A stretch of DNA of 64,000 bases from Chlorops oryzae (Eukaryota > Arthropoda > Insecta > Diptera > Chloropidae): positions 23,945,881 through 24,009,880 of the forward strand of contig CM035807.1 of NCBI GenBank assembly GCA_020466095.1. Direction: 5' to 3'. Positions 23,524 through 37,400 of this stretch are shown here, one piece after another (position 1 is the first letter of the stretch; each line of letters begins with the position of its first letter). The notes below the pieces were generated by a model. The model did not search any database. It had not been told where the DNA came from and saw only the letters and a program-made list of their open reading frames with translations. The translations under genes were made by a program, and so were the position numbers.

Positions 23524-24550
23524 CAAGTAAGAAAGCTAAAGTCGGTCAAGCCCGACTTTGAAATACCCAGCGTCCCGACGTTATGAGCGCACTATGTTTT
23601 GCTTCTCTATTTATGGGCGTGGCAGTGGGAGGGCCACATTAATTATTTACCTACACCTTTCATTCGCCTTGGTCAACCTATGTTGCGAATTTGAAGCTTC
23701 TACGCCTTTTACTTCGGAAGTTACGAAAAATCTTCATTTGTGGGCGGGCCAAATAAAATTTTTTCCTACACCTTTCATTCGCCTTGGTAAACCTATGTTG
23801 CGAATTTGAAGCTTCTACGCCTTTTACTTCGGAAGTTACGAAAATTCTCCATTTGTGGGCGTGGCAGTGGGCGGGCTACATAAATTTTTATTCCTACACC
23901 TTTCATTTGCCTTTGTCAACCTTTGTTGCGAATTTGAAGCTTCTACGCTTTTTACTTCGGAAGTTACGAAAAATCCCCATTTGTGGGCGTGGCAGTGGGC
24001 GGGCCTCATAAAATTTTTTTCTACACCTTTCATTCGTCTTGGTCAACCTATGTTGCGAATTTGAAGCTTCTACGCCTTTTACTTCACAAGTTACGATAAG
24101 CCCTTATTTGTGGGCTTATTTGTGGGCGTGGCTCACGGAGGGCGGCGTCCATTTTTTTCCAGGATATGTCCCTTTTCGTAGTTTACCAGTACACCAAATA
24201 TCAATGGAATGTGTTGAGTGGTTCGCAAGTTACAAGCATTTCACTGAAAACACATTATATTCATTTGTGGGCGTGGCAGTGGGCGGATGTCTCCCATTTT
24301 TACTTAGGATCATACTCGGATCACGATATACCTGTGTGCCAAATTTCGACTTGATTGGTCCAGCCGTTTCGGAGGAGATCCGACCACGACGGACGGACAG
24401 ACGACAGACGGACAGACGGACATGTCTAAATTGATTCAGTTTTTGATCCTGATCATTTCTATACATATATGTCTATATCTCCGGAGCTTAGTTCTCCCTG
24501 TTACAAGATTCGCACAAAACTAATATACCCCGCTTACGCTGGGTATAAAA
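23524..24550 (+). repeat. GTCY-bearing dispersed repeat with internal ~120-bp tandem units
   Basis: It begins with 'acaagtaagaaagctaaag' and the hairpin GTCGGTCAAGCCCGAC, then ATACCC, and ends with 'ctgggtataaaa'. A GACGGACAGACG array lies at about 24,384-24,423. Between them at least four clear and two degraded copies of a unit with 'tttgtgggcgtggcagtgggcgggc' repeat every 113-130 bases (23,611 to about 24,290). The overall plan (hairpin, ATACCC ... GTCY array ... GGGTATA) is the common dipteran mini-me/DINE-like layout. The open frames of 60-130 codons here are by-products of the tandem units. Confidence 0.75.
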
Positions 24551-27451
24551 ATTTTTTGTTCTTAATTTAAAAAAAATATCATATCTTGAGAATGATTGTC
24601 TCATAGTAAAAACCATTCGACACGACGTATACGTAACGAAATTCCTGCACGATGAAAGCAGTTCTCATACAACGCTATGTACCTTACGTATTGTTCTTTA
24701 GCAAATATCAAACAAATTGAAAAGGAAAAGAAAATAAAGAAAATCGGATATTTTTTCCCACAATAAATCACTGAATAAATTGAATTTTTGCATGTTTCAA
24801 TCGATTATCCAATTGCTGAGGTCCATTGGGGGCGAACTGCCTCAGATCATGTTAAGCGTAAAACAAGAAGTTTAATTTCGAAAAAGAAACTCTTTTATCG
24901 GAAGCGAGGACTCACGCTAATTTTTTCCCCCTTTTGCTTGTTTTCTCTTTTCGTTTTGCTTTGATTTTTTCTGTGTTTTCTTTTGTGGCTTTCGTTTAGT
25001 TGTGCAAAGAAAGATAAAAGTCACAATTTCGCGTTTCATTGGGCTTCTTAACGATTTCCTCGGAACATTTGCTTCCGTACTTTTAATCAATATCCTTTTG
25101 TGTGCTCTCAGACGGCAGTATGCAAATGGCCATCGATTTGTACGTATATGATGTTGTGGTCCGCAGTCGAGAATACAGCGATGCCTGCAGTCCTTTTTTC
25201 TTCAATTTGTTTTCCGTTCGATTTTATTTCTCTTTTCATTGAAATTTTTTCTTGTTACCCTTAAGATCAATAGAATGAAGAGTAGCAGATGTCATTGCAA
25301 TTTCTGCTGACTGCTTACATTGCTCACTTTTCACAGGTTCTTAATCCTTTGACAGGAAGTCGATTGCATGGCAATTTGCCTGCCACTCTTTCGCAATTTA
25401 TTACGTTTGTTTAATGTAGGTTGCAAGTGTCTTGAATTACCCTTTATTGTTTAGTGTATGAGTGCGCTTTCAAGACAAGACACAAGAACTATCATCTTCA
25501 TCATCGTCATCATCATCATCAACATTGTGAGCATCATAACCATAAGCATCGGTTGCATGAAGATGAAGAACGGAAAAAGAATTTTATAATTTCTTTGAAT
25601 GCTTACTCAGATGTCCTTGCATAGAGCGTACAATTCCTTTCCTTTTGTTCAACGAGCACTTCGAAGTCACAATGGGCGATTCTATGCATTCTTCTGTCTC
25701 GTGCCAAGTCTCTGCGCTTAATATTCAAGCTTCGGAAGATACAACAGCTGCATCCTGCTTACAGTGCAGCTATTTTTTTTTTTCGTCTTCCTTTTCTTTT
25801 CGTGTACCTACATTTTGTTCACATTTAAATAGCACTTTCACTTCCGTTTTGCTAAAAGCTCTCACTTCTCGCGCGCTACTTTTCATTGCTAAACTGCTTA
25901 AATTTGCACCAAAAATAAAAGAAAAGAAAACTAGAAACTTAAGCGACCGACGCAGCAAGAAACACGACGAGAGATTTGACAAGAATGAAAACGAAACGAG
26001 AATAACGAATAATGCCACGTGACATGCAATATAATGATAAAGTGCACGGGTGACGAGCAGTGGCTGCACACAAATAGTCATAGCTCAAGTTCAAAGCACT
26101 TGTAAAATACAGCGTGAATGTCAAAGCTGAGATAAATATCCTTCGAAAATTAACATTGAGAAATGAATAGAGGAAACAACAAAACAAACTATGAATATTT
26201 TACATAATCTGTCATTGAGGACCCTTAAATTTGTGCGTCTTGTTGCTTTAAAGGACATACATATATGTCACATGAAGTGCTAGTGCTGCATCTGAGAAAT
26301 TATGATAAGTACAGGCGAAGCGAAAAAAGGTGGCTATTAATCAGCTGGATAAAGCGGACGTAAATGATAATAGAAAAATTATTATTTCATTTTTTGGTAT
26401 TTTTACATTTTTTTTTTTTTTTTTTTAATAAAAAGAGTATAAATCTAATCTTTAATGTTGCTTAGCAGCACTGAGCATTGGAATTATTCTTGCATGCGAA
26501 ATGAATTTTCTGAAAAATAACTTTTCAAAGCCACAGAAAAAGGAGCAAAATAGAAATAAATACAAAAAGAAGTATCAACAAGCGTATCCTTTAGTCATTT
26601 TTCATGTTAAAATAAATATAAATATTCAGCGGGAAAAATGCTTATTTTTAATAGACTGGCTGTGTTGGGATTTAAGACATTGACTTCATGCATCAGTTCT
26701 CATCATTAAGAGGGAATTAAGGAAGATCTCCATAGCCAAGTTGCTCTTTTGTTGCCGTTCAAAGCTCTCATAGTCCACTTAAAATACTTGCCACGGATCT
26801 AAGGAGTTTAAAGTGGGATAATTTCACGCTTCGAAGATTTGTCCTCGCAGACTGGTGCTTTATTAATTGCTTGAAATTGCTTTTATGACAGTCTGTGACT
26901 TGGCCATTGCTGGAGGAAGAAAACCTTCATCATATTTTTATATTTTACAGAGAGTAATTTTATTTTGCGATTATTCGCATAAAATTTCCATGAATGATTT
27001 TATCGAAGAAAATTCATCCTTGATCATCCATTCGATGCTGTCAAATAAATATGTATTCACGATGAGTAATTGAGCATGGGCTGACAATTGACTTGCATTT
27101 GACCGACAACTGATTGACAGCCTTTGTTACAATTTCAACATATTCGCACATTCACCGTTGATTTACACACCCACATACGTGTACATATAGAAGCATTAAT
27201 GTGTAGACGATGAGCATTGTCTTGATACAAGGTTAAATATGGCTTCAAGCAAGTCGAATTGCTATAAATATTGGTTATGCGAATACGATTAGGATTGTAA
27301 TTGACAGCTTAATATCATCGTTTTCGGATTCTCATTAGAATGTTAATTAGAGTCAAAGCGGGTAAAGGGATCAAATGTTCATAAGACGAAGCAATTGTGG
27401 GGGACTATTTGTGGCCGACAATTGAGCATAATGGACCTAGCGAACTAAATA
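24551..27451. other. Intergenic DNA, no supported gene
   Basis: It contains an ATC-type run at about 25,496-25,521, a T run at about 26,408-26,426 and a GACGTATACGTAACG motif at about 24,623-24,640 that recurs elsewhere in the window. No coding region is supported. Confidence 0.5.
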
Positions 27452-27600
27452 TGTTGGATGGACACAATAAAATGGGACCTTGAGGCTGTCAGGGATCACC
27501 TCAGATGATGCACCCGATAGAAGAAAATAGAGGAAAGGGTAGCGTTTTGCGGACCCCGGGTTAGGCCGGGATATTTAAATACGCAAGAAGAAGAAGATCT
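27452..27600 (+). pseudogene. Non-LTR retrotransposon (LINE) ORF2 carboxy-terminal relic
   Basis: In one frame from 27,452 the sequence reads CWMDTIKWDLEAV; after a one-base shift it continues with DDAPDRRK and then a basic tail. The order W-x-D-x-I-x-x-D-L ... D-A-x-D-R-x-x-W is the pattern found at the extreme carboxy end of many insect LINE reverse-transcriptase ORFs, after the RT domain. It carries a frameshift and stops and lacks everything upstream. The same peptide pattern occurs on the minus strand at 53.6 kb and 56.3 kb, so these are relics of one family. A GAAGAAGAAG tail follows, possibly the original 3' end. Confidence 0.6.
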
Positions 27601-30024
27601 CCTAGCGAGCTATGACATACAAGTCTTCGGAAGAACGACTGAAACAACATTTGAAATTCGCTTCCAAAACTTGAATTTACTTTTTTACCTTTTCATAGGA
27701 TTTACCTTTATAAAGAAACCATCAACGTCCCCACTAAAATGCTAACAAAGATTCATCCATTTTTCTTTGAATACCATTCATCACTCAGAATCTCTTATTA
27801 GGTTAAATGTAACCATATTTCATGCGTACATCCATAGAGCCTCTGCCCATTTCCATTCTATCCAACGAAGCTAAAAAGCCAACTTGACTTCAGGACCTTT
27901 GCTCGTGACACACATACATACATTTATGTGTCATATTTCTTCATTTCGCTATTTTATCTAAGCATCCGCACTGGAGTTCTATGCCAAAAATTTTGATGAG
28001 TCTAATAAGCAAAATATCTTGTTCAGTCCATCCATCCAGCCAACGGCAGCTACGACGAGAACAACAAAAGGAGTGGTTCCCCGCAACGTTGACGTTTGAC
28101 GTTGATAAAATGAAGAGCGACATTTTTACAGGTAACGAAGAGTTAGTGAGTAGTTGATAAATTTAATTAAGTGCTTCTATTTTTTTGGTGTTTTTTCTCC
28201 TTTTTTTTTTTAATAAAACTACCTGCGAAAGCACATTCGAGTGGCGGACTCAAGCTTCTGCCACTTGAAGACTTCACTGTCATCATGATTTATTATTTTA
28301 TGATTCGTGTTGCAGCTGCCGAAAAAATACGAGAAAAAAACTTAAATGCGAAAGATTTGTTCCACGAGTAATCGCACTATGAGAACTTACACATGCAGAA
28401 AGACAAATGCTCACACCACGCCCAAAGTCCATGCATATCGCTCGTCATTGCCGGGAGTCTTGCGAAAGTGTTCTTATCTTCGCCTCACACACACGCCGAC
28501 ACACTACGCATATATTCTAATTCCTTCGAACTCATCCTGAACTTCTGTTCTTAAGTATGCATGCATATATGAATGAATGTGTGTCTGTGGGCATGGGCAT
28601 GTCTGAAGAAGTGCGAGTCGATTTGTACGCGTCCGTGTGACTGAGCATATTAACATGTATTCCTAACTGAAATTCCTGATGAGCGTTTACCTAAAAGACG
28701 AGGTCATGAATCCGTCTTCCAGTCTGTACGCTTCTGCTGTTGTCACTGACGTGCGTGCGCCAGCGTTGGTTGTCTGTGCGTTGAGGAACGTTAATATAAG
28801 TCAGAAAGTGGGCGGGCGAACGGGCGGGCGGTTGAGATGTGCAGTGAATTTGCGGTTTCGGTCTTTACAAAATTTGTCTAAATTGAATTTATTGAAGTGA
28901 ACGCGTGTATCACGGTGTAGAAATTTGGCATTTAACTCGGCAATGCAAAACGGGGAAGAGAATTGAGAAAAGAAGGATGTTCGAAGATATTGTCTGGGCA
29001 TGAATGGGGGTTTGGCTTTAATCGGGGAGGAAGAAAATACGAAAAAAGAGAAGCGAAAATCGGAAGATTCAAATCAATGCCTGAACAATTCTCGTTCAAT
29101 TAGTATACCTACGCAAAATTGATTTTTTCTCTGATTAAGTACATTTAATTTGTGAGTTGTCATATTCAGCTCAATCACGAAAGGAAGTCCCCCCTGGCAT
29201 GAAGTTAATTTTATTAAATACGTAGGGGTAATACAATACTTTCAAGAACTTAGGAAAGGAAAACAGATTTCAAGTTGAAGGTTTTAAGGATTTATACAGC
29301 ATATTTATAAATTTTGGGGTCCGAAATTCCTACAAAGCTCGAGAAATTTTAAAGGAACACGGAAAATAATTTTAATTTAATACATTTAATTAATTTTTTT
29401 TTTTAATTAAGTCCTGGTGCACATGAGATACTCATATACAGGGTGTCCCGTTGGGAAGTACATTTCTTAATTGGGGTGGTAGAAGGGTCCAAGATGAACA
29501 AAAAATCGTATCTGAGGGCGGAGGGGTCCCAAATGCAGTCCTGAGAATTTATGGGGCCTTTAAGTCTTTTGGCATTAAGTCTAGAAAAACAATTCTCGCA
29601 GCCCAATGGTTAATTGCAGAAAAAAAATTTTAATGTAGTTTGAAAGCCAATCGTGCAGGCTTTTTGGCAAAACTAAATTGAGGGTTAAAATTTTGGCCAT
29701 TAAGTAAAAAGAAACGGTCAAAGTCAAAAATTCTGAAAATTTTTTCAATTTTCTTATTTTGGAAGCCATTTTGGTATGAAAAAGGTCCAATCAATACCAA
29801 AATTTTTTATTTTATTCAAAATGCTGGATTCGATTTCCTTTAATTTGGTACCCGATATGTCTAATAAATTTTTGAAAATAAAGATGGGAAACATTAAATG
29901 TATCTAAATAAAAAATAATCTCAGAAATGTTTGAACATTTTTACGACGACTTCTATAGATACCTTTATTATAATTATTTTACAAACACTCACGAATTAAT
30001 TTTAAGCATTTGTTAGTTGTCACT
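27601..30024. other. Intergenic DNA, no supported gene
   Basis: AT-rich with scattered short runs. Nothing with defined ends or convincing coding content was found. Confidence 0.5.
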
Positions 30025-30029
30025 AAGTT

Positions 30030-31461
30030 GCACTCCTATCTACTACAAGTATGCAAGTTTTCGCTTTGGGCAATTTTAGTACTATGTGTGCAAGAACTTG
30101 CGTGACCAATCTACACGATGCTATAAATTTTTAGCTTGCAAGCTTGACACGTGAAAGGTAATCTAAAGATGACTTGCACGCAAGTGCTTGGGCACATAGC
30201 CACACGGCGTTACTAAAAAGTTGCTTTTCAGAAGCAATTTTTTTAGAACATGTAGCTTGCCAGCTTGAAGGTTTTTACATTCAAGTAGAAGTTCTTGCCG
30301 CAAGTTTGACAGTTGGTATAAAAAATTTTATTTCAACCTAAAATAGCAAAAATGAATAAATAAATAAAGAAAGTTCTAGCAGCGGCGCTCATTTTGGAAG
30401 AAATAGAAAATTATAGAAAAAAACCAAAACGAACAATTTGGGCACGCACATTTCTTTTTTAGAGGAGACAGAAATCCCTTTTATGAGAATTCAATGAAGG
30501 ACCTATCAAATGAAGGTGAACAATTCAAAGTGCTTCCATTTCACTGGTTTACCCCTAGAGCTTCCAGAGCAATGAATGCAATTTGTCTTTTATAACCAGC
30601 TTTTCCAAATTTGTTTTTTCGGCAATGGCTTCGTAAGCTGCCTCTTTTTATACCTTTTCCGAAGGAAAGGGTATATTATTAAGTTTGGCACGGAGTATGT
30701 AACATACCCTCTAACGGTTAAAATTTGACCATGACCACCATTCGCGAAATTCGGAAAAATTTTATTCTCACTTTTTTGAATTGAGTATTTCGCAACTAGA
30801 CAAAATGTCCTCTAACGGTTAAAATTTGACCATGCCCACCATCCGCGAAAATTTTGTGCTTAATAGTAATCTCGAGTTTGAGAAGCTAAATCGAAGTACA
30901 AATAAGGTAAAAATAGATATCCAAGCTACAACAACGAAAACGGCAGGAATTTTTGTTATGGTAATGTTTTAACATATTTAAGGCTGAGGAAAAGGTATGT
31001 GTGCAGTCGGCTTTGCCGATGTAAACTTCTTTACTTGTTTATGCTTGTTTTTGTAGTCCATGTGTGACTTTTGCCACAAGCACTCATTTTGCTGGTATTC
31101 TTCAGTAATTATTTCAATTTGCTCCTCTGACACAGCCATGTTGATAAAAAAAATGCGAAGAATTTAATTCAATAAATAGCAAGCAATGAAGAAAATAATA
31201 AATATTGAAACATCGCACTCGCTACTTTTTTGGGTATCTTGAACCTGACAGTTTGTAAGAATGCAAGTAAAAAAAAAGCTTCTAGCAAATTGGAAGATTG
31301 TATTTCTACACGATCCGATGTTTCTTTAGGCAAGTTCTTGCATGGAAGTCTTGAAAAACCTGCCGCAAGTCCTTGCAAGCATTCTACACGATGCAATCTG
31401 CTTGCCAAGTACTTGCAGAAGTGACTTGCCAAGTGAAAACTTGCATCGTGTAGATGGGGCC
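30030..31461. mobile_element. TIR transposon relic with GCAAG-rich subterminal repeats
   Basis: The right end read inward (CATCTACACGATGCAAG, then TTTTCACTTGGCAAG) matches a degraded left end (TATCTACTACAAGTATGCAAG, then TTTTCGCTTTGGGCAA) at 30,036-30,074. Both end zones are dense in CTTGCAAG/GCAAGT and CTACACGATGC words. CTAAG flanks both sides (30,023-30,027 and 31,461-31,465) and may be part of an 8-bp TSD. It has no transposase and is interrupted by another repeat. A hAT-like origin is possible but not shown; the ends are accurate to a few bases. Confidence 0.55.
30648..31041 (-). repeat. Nested mini-me/DINE-like repeat
   Basis: It starts 'tataccttttccgaaggaaagggtata' and ends in the hairpin-like CAGTCGGCTTTGCCGA followed by 'cttctttacttgtt'. 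That is the reverse complement of the head of the repeat at 23,524. Two direct copies of 'ctctaacggttaaaatttg' with flanking matches lie about 100 bases apart (about 30,711 and 30,810). Confidence 0.6.
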
Positions 31462-31465
31462 TAAG

Positions 31466-34400
31466 ACTCCTGCAGAAATAACTTCTTCGTTCACGTCTGC
31501 TTTGAAGTACAGCTTTAATAGGCTGCCCTATTGATCTTCAGTGCGGACGAGCAAGGAAAATCCACTGTTATGCCTATAATATTTCAAAGAATTTCGGTAT
31601 CATTTTGAGGATGAAAATCGCTCACTTGAAAGCAATAAAATTTCCAGAAATCGGTTTAGCCGACCCATTTCAAAACACGCCTCTTTTCTTAGCAAAGCAA
31701 ACTAAGGATACATCAAAGTGTGTCCTGACCGAATTTGACTTCTTTATTGTTTCACCATTTTGGGGAAATTTCAAAAATTCCATTGAATCCTGAACGATTC
31801 AATTCAATCAATTTTTGTACCTTTTGAGTTCTGGCACAGCTTGAGATATTTTTTTTTTTGCTGGCCTCGCTGCCAGTTTGGAACTTTCATTTCATTTTAT
31901 AATTTCGATTGGAGCACAGCTTGTTTTTCAAGAACTTTTACGTCGGACTACATTCGCGCAAGGAAGAAGTTCCACCATTCTATAATCGCACCTACTGCAA
32001 ACGTGCACAGCTTTATTCCTTACACTTTAGGCTTCTGTTAAGCTGTCACACTGTCTTTTGTTTCGCGCCCTTTCTAATTTTCATTTATTTTTTGGGCAAT
32101 TTTTTTTTCATTTTTTTTTTTTTTTTGCGATTTGACTGACTCATAATTGGCTTAAAGTAATAAAAACAAAGAGAAAGCAGAAAACTTTCTCCTCAAAATC
32201 CATGTCCATGTCAAAAGAGGCAAGGAAACGAAAAGTAGATGAAGAAGAAGAACCAAAGTCAAGTGGAATTTAATCGATTTTCTATTCAGTTCTGCGCTAA
32301 GGTGGAAAAGCCATTGCAAAGGACTGAGAAAATATTTCATTTCTTTGCAGAAAATTTGCCGAAAATTCATTTTTGCTGGTCCAAGAATTTTCATTTTCAT
32401 TTCTTTTTCTTTCTCGTTCTCGCATGCTTTTTAAATGCTTTTCAAATTTTCCAATTATTTTTATGCAAATAAGAAAGACTTCATTTGGGAGAGAAAAAGT
32501 TGAGTAAGAAAAAAAAAAAAAATCGAAAAGGAAATTATAGATTGGAAAATCAATTGGCAAGGTAGGGTATGGGGTATATGTTGGGGAAAAAAACGAATTC
32601 TACGACTCATGCTGGATGTTATTTTTCATATCTGCCATACTAACTTCCGATTTCCTCTCCTCCACGCTCAACAATTCGAAACGAAGTTGGAATTTTCTTC
32701 ATATTTACTTTATCAATTTTCTATTTTCCCAACGAAATTTTGCGTTTTTTTTTTTTCAGTAGAAATACTTCAACATTTATCTGTTTCGTGAGAGCGTACA
32801 GTAAATTTGCGATAACTCGAACTGTTGGGAAAATCCTTTGAAGCTTTTACTCACTTTGCTTTCGCTTTTATCAGTTCAAGCTGTCGCAGGCTGACTGTAC
32901 CCCCACGCAACCCTTTGACGATCGATCGATGTTTTCACTGCACACAGCGTGTATGTGTGTTTGTGTTTGAAGTTCACATTTTTGCATTTCACAGCATTTT
33001 CCACATTTGATTTACATATTCCATCCATTTGTCAATATTATTTATTTTCGTTTGTATTCCTTCTTTCCGCTCCCTACATTTTAACGTGCACTATTTTTTT
33101 ATGACTGAAAAAAATAAAAAAATAAAAAGTAAAAAAAATAAAAAAATAAAATTCCAGATTACAGACTTAAACCACGAAAGCTCCCCGAAAACAGTTGAGT
33201 TCTGGGATAAAGAAAACGACAAAAAAAAAAAAAAACTAGGGCGGAAAAGAAGCGAAATATAAAAGAAACCCTTAAAGGCGAAACTTCATGTGGGAAGGCG
33301 AAAAGCAAACAGCAAATCTGAAGAACAACTTTTCGAAACGAGATTAGCATAATCCTAAAGTTACTATTGAAGTTGCCTTGGATTAATGCTTTTATTTGCA
33401 GCAAAATGTAGTTTCGCCAGGCCATGGAATTTAAGTCGCATAAAGAAATTTTCTGCCCTTAAAAAGGAATTTCTAGGAAGGAGATCATGGTCTTAAGGCT
33501 TCGGCAAAAAAAAGTTTGAACACAAGGATTTGACTTTGTTTCTTTTCTTTCTTTCTTTTTGCCCACAACAGAAAATTCGAGAGGAAACAAGGACATTTTA
33601 ATTTCATATTATTTCCAATAGCATGGGGCATGCTGCCATCGAAAATTCATTCGTTATTAGCGAGAAATGGAAGCAATGGAGAACGATCCAAGCAATATTG
33701 TATTAAATTTTAAGCTTAAATGAAAAGTATTTGGAAAGATTTTCCATATCAATTCTCACATCTCGTTGTGAATTTTCTTATGAAAAATAACTTCGTTTCA
33801 ATGAAAATTCATTTCTTGACTTTCACTTTCGTGACTCGCTTTGATGTATCCGTTTTCGGTATTTGCTCCCTGCTATTTTGTATGATTTATGCGATGTTTA
33901 TGGGTTCATGTTGTCGCTTGTTCTATTTTTTCTCTAATAAATAAATAAATAAATAAATATATTTATATACCTTTTTATATATATTTTGGTTAGTTCGTTG
34001 GTATCGTGAACATCTCCAAAAGGATGGGCTCTCGGAAAGATTTATGTAAGATACTATGTTGTTAATTTTATCAAAGAAATATTTCAAGCCTTTGTGCGCT
34101 CCCACAGAGTTTTACCTTTTTATGTTGGTAACATAAAACTAACGATGAATCTGCTCTTTGGTTAGAGTGGAAGAGACTCTTAATCAGTTTTTAATATACC
34201 CAAACTACTTGCAGTGCAATAAAGACACTCATATGAACATTTGTGAGAGAAGAAGATCGTAGTATGGATTGAAAGGATAATAATTGTTTATTTTTTAAAA
34301 AGAGCTCCGTTTTTTTTTTTTGTACTATATTTGAACACGTGCTACGAAAATTTCAATAGAATTTTCTAAAATTTTGTAATTTTCCATTCATCTCACATTC

Positions 34401-37400
34401 ATTTTCTTTGTGATAAGATCCATCAACTTTCATCATAAAGATATTAAAATATTCATAGCTGAAAGAAGTGATTCAAACAATTGCATATAGTCGGAAATTA
34501 AGCTTCATTGTCAAGGAGAAAGTTTTAATCCTTCATTTCATAAACGGAGAAAAACTTCATAGAAACGATAAGGAGATTTGAAATAAGTGAACTGAGAAAA
34601 CTTCTTCCCTTCAAAATAAAAAGTTTTTTCTTTGAAATTTTGACAGCTGTTTTAGAAAGTTCGGAGGTTTCACTCTTTAGAGGCTTCAATCAATCTCTAT
34701 AGTATGGAAAAGGCTGGATGCCTTTTTATTATACATACATTTTTGAAAAATCGAAAATACCTTGTGGGTCGATATGAAATTGAATTTCATCAGCTTTAAG
34801 TACCAAAACATCTTGTCGAAGGTGATTTTAGCTGATATTCTAATCAGGTTTTAATTGTGACCTTTTTGCGTTGAAAGACCCTCAGTAAGGTCACCTTACA
34901 ACGTGAACTCTCGAACATTCGAACAATTGAAAATTCGAGCACTTTTTTTCTTTCTTCATTGGCTCATCTATAGATTGAATAACAATGAAGACCCGTTTCA
35001 AATGTACTTTTCTACAACTTTTAACTAATTATGAAGCAATCACCCCTATTCTCGAATAATATTTCACGTGAACTTTTCCGCCAGTTTCAATACAAATGTC
35101 AGTGTTAGTCAAAAACCTTAAAAAAAATGTGTATTAAAGCTCAATGAGTCATGGCATTAGAAAAACTTTTTTATTTATTCTTAAGTCGAGTTACGTTTTC
35201 AATAACTAGTCCCGTAAAATCTTATCCCAAGAGGTAAAAATATGCCTATGACTTAAATATTTGTTTGAGTTCGAGTTAAGGTGCTTTCGGTTGAGACCAA
35301 CTAAAATTTAGGATTCAAGAAAAACTACGATTCGTCTCCAATTAGATATACCCATCCACGTACATATGTATGTACCTATATATAAGAAGCAGTTTTCATT
35401 TACTAATTCTTCCTATCAACGAGAAGAGCTAGCCTTAAAGTCTTGCAATGAAAGCCCCTTCAAGCCAATTAAGTATAATTTTCATCAAGTATGATTCAAA
35501 AAGAAATCCTTGAATCTGAGTAGATCCTCCAATGGCTGCACACAGAATTCAAATAAAATTTCGACAAAAATCAAATTTCTCCGAAAATGCATGAAAACTA
35601 GAGAAAATATTTGGAAAATGCCTTCGCATGAATATTCCGACACTTGTGTGTACGTTAAGACGACCACTTTACTTTCAGAAATTGCATGGAAAACATTTAT
35701 TTTCCATTTTGTTGTTGCTTTCCTTCTATGCCTGTGCCTGTGCCTGTGCATTCGTGTTCGCATTTCTCTGCTCCATATGATGATCGGAAGTGCGTGCTTG
35801 AGTTTTGAGCTTGATTTCGGGTTCGAGTTTTCGAGCAAAAAGCGGCAAAATGCGGACGAGTAATGCCCATGAGCAAGCGATTGATATTCCCGCCGTTGAG
35901 TGCAGTGCAAAACTCCATTTGGAAGTGAATAAAACGCAAATAACGACATATGACGAGGAGCGGAGGAATCATTTGTCTGCATATTTTCAATAAAACGACT
36001 TTCGAATCTCATGACTGCGAAGATTCGTCTCGCTACCTGTGCTGCCTGTGCTCCTCGTGGTTGCGGTGCATTTCCGAAATTGGCATCTGAACGAAACTTT
36101 AGCATTCCCATGTGGAACGTGTAGATTCGTGCATATGTGCCAAAAAGGAAAGAAAATCGAATTGAAGAAAGAATTCTTTAGCATAAGAAACACTCTTCAA
36201 TTTGCATATTAATATAATTTTATGGCAACGTTATGTGGAAAGTTGAGACCTGCATTTTGGAACTGGGAAAGAACCTGCAGGGCGGGGGGATCTGCTAATC
36301 AAAGACTTTAAATTCAATTAGACTAATTTAGATTCAAATGTGTTGCGTAGAGTTCTTTGAAGAAGTTCGTTGTGCGTATCTCACTTTCTGCTTTTGCTTC
36401 TATTTCTCTTTTAACTTTTATTTTCCTCCCTCTTCGATCCGCTGTCGCTGTCGCATTCGCATTCGCTTTCGTTTTAATGATGGCTCGTTAGTCCCTGTGC
36501 TGTCGCGGGGGGTATTTTCTTGGGCTTTTTTTTCGAAAATTTGTTGCTCATTATACTGGTTGAGTGTTTCCTTTTCTGCATTCAATTAGCATCTATCTCT
36601 TTTGTGGATTGTAGATTCTTCTTGAATTGTATGATGACTACGAATGCTATGCTTTGCTTGTTCTTTTCTAAGAGCCGCTGGCTCAGTGAGCTCCAATGAT
36701 TGCTTTTTTTTTTTTCTTTTCTTTTTTAATTGTGCGTGTCTTTTTTATCGAGCCGCAAGCCATTTTCGCCTTCGGAGGCGTTCTTCAAATGAAATGAGAA
36801 AGTTAAAAAGGCACTTCAAAGCGGGGAGACCGTAATACGGAGGGTTTTATTTTAAATTAATCGCACTTAAATTAAAGCGACGAGGCGAGAATGGAACAAC
36901 AAGCATCTATTTGATTGGATTTATATGAAAAGTTTATGATTTCTCCCCTCGAGCCATACAAATGGCTTGAGGATAGCTGTTTACTTTCTCCCGGTAAGAA
37001 GACGGTTTGATTTAATATCGATGGACGGGCCCTTACAAGTCTACCGATGAATCTAATTGCTCTTCTAGATGGGATCGAAAAGTGTCTGAAAGGCATTTAT
37101 TTCAATGGCAAGCGACGCCCTATTACGAAAAAAAACTATCCATTTGCTGACAATCAACGAAAGCCAGATTCACATAGTAAGTCCTGATATTTCCGCAAAA
37201 AAAAGAAGAAGAACAAAAACGACAAAAAGGAAAAACCAACCGCCCTACTCCCCAAAAAAAATGTTGCATCATTTTTCCCGCCGACATAATAAATCCTCCA
37301 TTTTGTTTTTATAAGCACATTATTCAGCAGGCTTAATTTCAAATTTATGCCGACACTAAATAGCTTAAACTCATACTTTCCCGTCTAAATTAATTGCTCG

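Noticed and set aside
23611..24290. CRISPR-like regularly spaced repeats
   Set aside because: The units are contiguous tandem copies of about 120 bases without unique spacers, in an animal genome.
23558..24466. Several overlapping open frames with repeated NLCCEFEAS and FTSEVTK peptides
   Set aside because: They are translations of the ~120-bp tandem units of a noncoding dispersed repeat, on both strands.
35485..36111. 208-codon open frame on the minus strand, the longest in the window apart from the real gene and the mariner relic
   Set aside because: No recognisable domain, no signal peptide, an HRHRHR stretch produced by a CTGTGC-type DNA repeat, and overlapping open frames on the other strand. 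A local low stop density explains it; RNA-seq or conservation would be needed to revive it.
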